From NCBI RefSeq assembly GCF_014698475.1, contig NZ_JACJTB010000009.1, positions 1 through 64,000 of the forward strand: a stretch of 64,000 bases of DNA. The letters run 5' to 3'. Origin of the DNA: Nostoc spongiaeforme FACHB-130. Its GTDB lineage: Bacteria > Cyanobacteriota > Cyanobacteriia > Cyanobacteriales > Nostocaceae. Position numbers and translations under genes: made by a program. Position 1 is the stretch's first letter. Each line of letters begins with the position of its first letter. Positions 60,441 through 64,000 of the stretch are shown here, piece by piece. The notes beneath the pieces were generated by a model that was given only the letters and a program-made list of their open reading frames with translations, was not told the DNA's origin and searched no databases.

Positions 60441-62411
60441 TTAACAATTCAACCGAACTACCCCGCCTAAAATGCCGACGGAAGCTGCACCGTTGATACT
60501 CACCGTAGCACCAGCATTTACGCTGACCGAACTACCAGAATTAGCGGAAATTGCGCCACCAGCATTAGCACTCAAAGAACCTCCAGCTTGCACACTGATG
60601 GAACTACCAGATTGGATACTCACAGTTCCCGTCGTTCTCATCGTAATACCACTGGGTGTAAGTTCAATACTTGTACCCCCTACAGTTAAAGAAATTTTTT
60701 GTGTTGCAGTTAAAGCAATTTCACCACCGTTGACACTAATTTTATTGGCTGTCCCGGTTGTCCCAGATTTAACGGTGATGTCACCTGTAGAAGTCAAGCT
60801 AATAGTTTTATTACTATCATCACAGCGAAATTTGTGACCGCCTGTAGTTTCTAATTCAGCAAATTTATCGCTGTCATTCATCCGCAAATTATGACCGTCT
60901 ACTGTTTGCAGATATGCGCCTTTTTTAGTGCCTTTATCTTCTTCAACAAATTGGAGTTTATGTCCAACACGGGTTTTAAACGTTCGTAGACGCACTTTCC
61001 CACCAACAACAGTGTTACTAACTGTTTCTGGTGGTGCGTCTGTGCCATTCCACACACCACCAATCACATAAGGACGATGAATATCACCGTGTTCAAAGGC
61101 GACTAAAACCTCATCGTTGATCTCTGGTAAACAGTCAAAACCTCGACCTGGGCCTGCACCAACACTCACAACTCTTGCCCAATTACTTTCATGTTCTTCA
61201 GTTAAGGTCGGAAACTTCACCCGCACACGACCCCAGCCTTGTGGGTCATTGTTATTACTAACCACACCTACTAGTAGAGTTTGTCCTGCTTGCAGATGTG
61301 TTTGGGGTGAGAGAGTTGCTAATAAATCTCCCGATCGCAAACCCCGCACACTAAACTCTGTGACAAATTTTCGCTCATGAAACAGATGGCGAGTTTCGGT
61401 CACATAGTAACTACCACTGTAACTACCCATATCTGTCAACTTAATGACTTTCCCTGGCCTGATCTTGGGGTTTCCTTCACCGACAGCATCAGCCATCACA
61501 AACTCGCCACCCAGTTCATTACACAAAGCTTGGGCGATTTTTGCAGCTTCATTCACACTAAACACAGGCTGGTCTACTACAATCATTTTCGGCTGGCTGC
61601 TGAATTTTGTGCTGCTTGAACTGCCTTTGCCGTTATCTGTGGTGGTAATAACCTGCTCTGTAGAGGCTGTAGAAACAATTGATTTTTTGGTAGAGTAATC
61701 CCATCCTCGGACTTCTACAGAACTGACTTGTTCTGCACTACTAACACGAATCCGGAAGTTATGGATATCTTCTAACCATTTGAGCGATAAAGATTCGTTT
61801 TGGGCAGGTTGGCGAAAGTTTAATTTACTATCCTGCACATATAATTCAAAGCCGAGACGGGCGGCTCGTTCGCGCAAAAATTCCATATTGGTCTGATTTT
61901 CTTGAAAGATGTAATCATGAACAATAGTGGTAGAGGTAACTGTACCTGCTGTAATACCTGCTTCACCGATAACTTGGTTTACCACATCGCTATCGGTAAC
62001 ATTTTGAAAGGAGCGATTGTAACGTCCTCGGTGCAAGCGGTGGGACATATCATAGCCACGAATGATGATGGGAGCTTGAGAACCACTGGTGAACTCAGTT
62101 TCTATGGCTGTAATTTCCCCTTCTAAGACGTAACCTTGCTCTGCATCTTCAAAATCTGCGTTTTGCGTCGTGCTAGAAACAAAACCGATTTTAATTTTCT
62201 TACCAATAGCAAATAAACTTTGATGCTTCCAAGTTGCTTCTGTTGTCTGTCCTGGAAAGTAATCATTACGGATTACTAAAGTAAACATTCCTGGTAGATG
62301 TAGACTTTCTTCAACTGTGATTTGCAAAATATCATTGAGCAAATCAGCAGAAGCATTAGTGCTATCTATTTGTAATAGTGGCTCAGGTATGTAAAGAACA
62401 GGCATACACAT
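60441..62411 (-). CDS. cis8: VgrG-like spike protein (Cis8)
   Basis: This 656-residue protein has a phage GPD-like half (about 10-360; LLQIDSTNASADLLNDILQI, GYDMSHRLHRGRYNRSFQNV, EFLRERAARLGFELYVQDSK). A gp5/OB fold follows (about 380-460; GVVSNNNDPQGWGRVRVKFP, GFDCLPEINDEVLVAFEHGD), then a long beta-helix tail rich in GSS/GGS repeats. VgrG trimers form the tapered needle that carries PAAR. The frame starts at TTG 62417, but ATG 62411 is used here. Cis7 lies just upstream. Confidence 0.9.
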   Translation of the reverse strand: MCMPVLYIPEPLLQIDSTNASADLLNDILQITVEESLHLPGMFTLVIRNDYFPGQTTEATWKHQSLFAIGKKIKIGFVSSTTQNADFEDAEQGYVLEGEITAIETEFTSGSQAPIIIRGYDMSHRLHRGRYNRSFQNVTDSDVVNQVIGEAGITAGTVTSTTIVHDYIFQENQTNMEFLRERAARLGFELYVQDSKLNFRQPAQNESLSLKWLEDIHNFRIRVSSAEQVSSVEVRGWDYSTKKSIVSTASTEQVITTTDNGKGSSSSTKFSSQPKMIVVDQPVFSVNEAAKIAQALCNELGGEFVMADAVGEGNPKIRPGKVIKLTDMGSYSGSYYVTETRHLFHERKFVTEFSVRGLRSGDLLATLSPQTHLQAGQTLLVGVVSNNNDPQGWGRVRVKFPTLTEEHESNWARVVSVGAGPGRGFDCLPEINDEVLVAFEHGDIHRPYVIGGVWNGTDAPPETVSNTVVGGKVRLRTFKTRVGHKLQFVEEDKGTKKGAYLQTVDGHNLRMNDSDKFAELETTGGHKFRCDDSNKTISLTSTGDITVKSGTTGTANKISVNGGEIALTATQKISLTVGGTSIELTPSGITMRTTGTVSIQSGSSISVQAGGSLSANAGGAISANSGSSVSVNAGATVSINGAASVGILGGVVRLNC

Positions 62412-62478
62412 TGGCAAGAGGTGATTGCCAATAGCCTAGTGAAGATATTGTATTACAGGCTATTCCCCAAAGGTCGAA

Positions 62479-63000
62479 TTAACTGCGGCTACTTCTGCTG
62501 TCGCCAGTGCGGTCTACGCTGCTAGATGTTCCCATCCCTGGCTGGGAGATTGATTCATCAACTTCTTCTAGGGTGAGGTTAACTTTGGCTCGTACTGGTG
62601 TACCGTCTGGTAAAAACAAAGTCAGGCTGTAGTTAAGAGATTGGACAAAACAGCGTAAATATTGCTGGTCGCCCCAGGTAAATATATACACTGGTGGACG
62701 TTTTTCTTTACCTGCGCCAGCTTCGGCAAAATTAACGGCTTTTTCAAATTTTTTTAGATGGGTGAGGACGCTAGTACCGCTCTCGTAGGTATCAAATATG
62801 ATGTTATTAATACTGAGCCTACATGGTTCGGGATAAGCGAAACTAACTTTTGGTAAACCTCGCCCTGTACGCGCACCGCTACTTTTGGTCAAATTAATTT
62901 GCTGCGAGAAGTCTAACTGAGAAGGGTTAAACATAAACTCGATATCTGGCGCAGCTTGTTCTGTGGCGATGAGTGTTGCTTTTACTAAACGACTAGTCAT
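62479..63000 (-). CDS. cis7: CIS tube-initiator/LysM-type protein (Cis7-like)
   Basis: This 173-residue protein (MTSRLVKATLIATEQAAPDI) has FMFNPSQLDFSQQINLTKSS, KVSFAYPEPCRLSINNIIFD and FTWGDQQYLRCFVQSLNYSL, the CIS tube domain that precedes the spike. It is shorter than Afp7-type proteins, which carry a LysM domain after this. The frame's extra 16 codons are not used. It is the first gene of this CIS set; sheath, tube and AAA+ genes are not upstream in the window. Confidence 0.8.
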   Translation of the reverse strand: MTSRLVKATLIATEQAAPDIEFMFNPSQLDFSQQINLTKSSGARTGRGLPKVSFAYPEPCRLSINNIIFDTYESGTSVLTHLKKFEKAVNFAEAGAGKEKRPPVYIFTWGDQQYLRCFVQSLNYSLTLFLPDGTPVRAKVNLTLEEVDESISQPGMGTSSSVDRTGDSRSSRS

Positions 63001-63029
63001 AGTTGGGGAGTGGTGATGGAATTGAGAAA

Positions 63030-63110
63030 GTAAAAAATAAAAAGGCAAAAGTAAAAAGGAACTAATCTTCTACCTTTTGACTTTTGACTTTTTCCTTTTG
63101 TCTTACTAGC
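63030..63110. repeat. A-rich inverted repeat between the PPC-like and Cis7-like genes
   Basis: AAAAGGCAAAAGTAAAAAGG and a downstream CTTTTGACTTTTGACTTTTT run form an imperfect stem. It belongs to the AAAAGGCAAAAGT repeat family seen through the window and may separate the PPC-like gene from the CIS set. Confidence 0.5.
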
Positions 63111-63123
63111 CCCTATTTCCTGA

Positions 63124-63615
63124 TTATTTCTGCTGGACTGTCAAAGTATACTTATGCTTGGCATCAGGATTAAATGTGCCGACCCAAATTTGATAAATAC
63201 CTTTTTTCCAGTTGCGATCGCTAATACTAGCATCTTTACTTCTGCCAGTGTCATCGCCGCAACGAATTGTGTCATTGTCTGGGCCTTTCACTAGCAATGT
63301 TGTATCTGTATTCCCAGTGTTAACTAATATTGTTAGTTGCTCAAAGTCTTTTTCTAAAACCATTGTGTAATCTGGTTTAGGATCTGCAAAACCAATACAA
63401 GCTTTTTTATCCCGATCGCGGTTACTAATCGCCGACAAGGAAAAAGAACCACCCGTATAACCCGAAAATTTACCTTGGGCAGTTTCAAACCCTGGTACTA
63501 GACTAAACTTACCAAAGTTGGGTGTTTCGGCGATCGCTGGTGCTGCTGTTACAGCTGCTAAGATAGCTAAAACCCAGCCGATTCGCTTCTGAAGTCGGGG
63601 GCGACGGTCTTTCAT
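63124..63615 (-). CDS. Secreted PPC-like (beta-sandwich) protein
   Basis: A 163-residue protein with a signal peptide (GWVLAILAAVTAAPAIAETP) and a compact beta-domain (GGSFSLSAISNRDRDKKACI, GPDNDTIRCGDDTGRSKDAS, GIYQIWVGTFNPDAKHKYTL) resembling pre-peptidase C-terminal (PPC) domains. Two cysteines (KACIGF, IRCGDD) could bond. It is on the CIS strand but 124 bp upstream with a repeat between, so it is not necessarily linked. Confidence 0.7.
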   Translation of the reverse strand: MKDRRPRLQKRIGWVLAILAAVTAAPAIAETPNFGKFSLVPGFETAQGKFSGYTGGSFSLSAISNRDRDKKACIGFADPKPDYTMVLEKDFEQLTILVNTGNTDTTLLVKGPDNDTIRCGDDTGRSKDASISDRNWKKGIYQIWVGTFNPDAKHKYTLTVQQK

Positions 63616-63773
63616 AGTAGCCCTCCAACAGGCTTGACTAAATGTAGTTATATATACATATTGTAATTAATTCATTCCTGAAAATTTTGATTTAGCTGTG
63701 CCACATCCTAATGTGACACAGAAAGGATTAGTTATTGGTCATTGGTCATTTGTCTTTGGTTTTAGACTTTTTC

Positions 63774-64000
63774 TTACTCTTGCAGTTGCAGGAAAATCCC
63801 GCCTTTGAGTGCGTTGGTTTCGCTACTGTAATTACTGACTGTGAGCGATCGCAATCTGTTAAAAAATGGTTTACCCAAGACTTCTATGAGTTTCAGCACA
63901 GGGATTTGCCTTTCTAAAACTCCTTGACTTTTTGCCCAATCTAGATATACATAACCTTGATTGGGTTGAGGAATCGCCGCGACGCTGGATTGAAAATTGC
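63774..64000 (-). CDS. DUF3352 domain protein, C-terminal part (truncated by window)
   Basis: The minus strand codes 75 residues to a TAA at 63774-63776: GYVYLDWAKSQGVLERQIPV, LKLIEVLGKPFFNRLRSLTV, then KGGIFLQLQE. This is the C-terminal end of the cyanobacterial DUF3352 family. It ends at the window edge; function unknown. The 63616-63773 gap holds ATTGGTCATTGGTCATTTGT-type repeats. Confidence 0.6.
   Translation of the reverse strand, partial: NFQSSVAAIPQPNQGYVYLDWAKSQGVLERQIPVLKLIEVLGKPFFNRLRSLTVSNYSSETNALKGGIFLQLQE

Noticed and set aside
42997-64000. A complete CIS or prophage
   Set aside because: No sheath, tube, tape measure, ATPase, capsid, terminase or integrase gene is found in the window.

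Overview
The window comes from a filamentous, probably heterocyst-forming (Nostocales-type) cyanobacterium. The evidence is a complete beta-carboxysome ccm operon, a CO2-uptake NDH-1 module, many GCGATCGC (HIP1) octamers, heptanucleotide tandem repeats (STRRs) between genes, and families typical of Nostocales (PlmA, DUF928, Rpn/DUF4351, TPR-CHAT). There is no rRNA operon and no CRISPR array. One tRNA (Ala, TGC) lies at 32741-32813.

Layout. 1-2.3 kb: end of an IS5-like element, an Rpn/DUF4351 nuclease gene, and an intact IS1-family insertion with a perfect 9-bp target duplication. 2.3-6.2 kb: plmA, a MuiA-like DUF4139 gene and a CmpR/CcmR-type LysR regulator. 6.4-18.0 kb: a carbon-concentrating supercluster. 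ccmK2-K1-L-M-N-O run on the minus strand; ndhF4-ndhD4-cupB run divergently on the plus strand; an sbtB-sbtA pair follows on the minus strand, flanked by two inverted copies of a ~111-bp MITE-like element. Together these supply HCO3- import, CO2 hydration at an NDH-1 complex, and the carboxysome shell and Rubisco matrix. 18.6-23.3 kb: an RND efflux pump (adaptor and pump). 23.4-26.4 kb: a small secreted protein and three tandem DUF928 proteins. 26.4-30.1 kb: an envelope redox island (SUOX-fold molybdoenzyme, cytochrome b, DM13 lipoprotein, CcdA, membrane-tethered thioredoxin). 30.2-42.2 kb: accessory genes (repeat lipoprotein, TrhO, S66 peptidase, histidine kinase, DUF2141, HEAT-repeat protein, EamA transporter, GMC oxidoreductase, SDR) among dispersed repeats, including a MITE nested in another repeat with an 11-bp target duplication.

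42.9-63.0 kb is the most unusual part. It is a minus-strand gene set for the baseplate and spike of a contractile injection system (CIS): Cis7-like tube-initiator, VgrG-like spike, PAAR tip, gp25, gpJ/Cis11 and gpI/Cis12. These continue into a DUF4159-containing protein and two large single-pass membrane proteins built from Ig-like domains, one ending in a seven-bladed WD40 propeller and one starting with a winged helix. I infer a thylakoid- or membrane-anchored CIS of the kind reported in Anabaena, with the two membrane proteins as anchor candidates. The set is interrupted by a plus-strand GAF histidine kinase whose 3' end overlaps the PAAR gene in antisense, and by an S23/four-helix-bundle gene flanked by inverted A-rich repeats. 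Sheath, inner tube and AAA+ ATPase genes are not in the window. Downstream are a TPR-CHAT protein that has lost both catalytic residues and a TpsB/FhaC-like outer-membrane transporter. The right edge holds a PPC-like secreted protein and the C-terminus of a DUF3352 protein.
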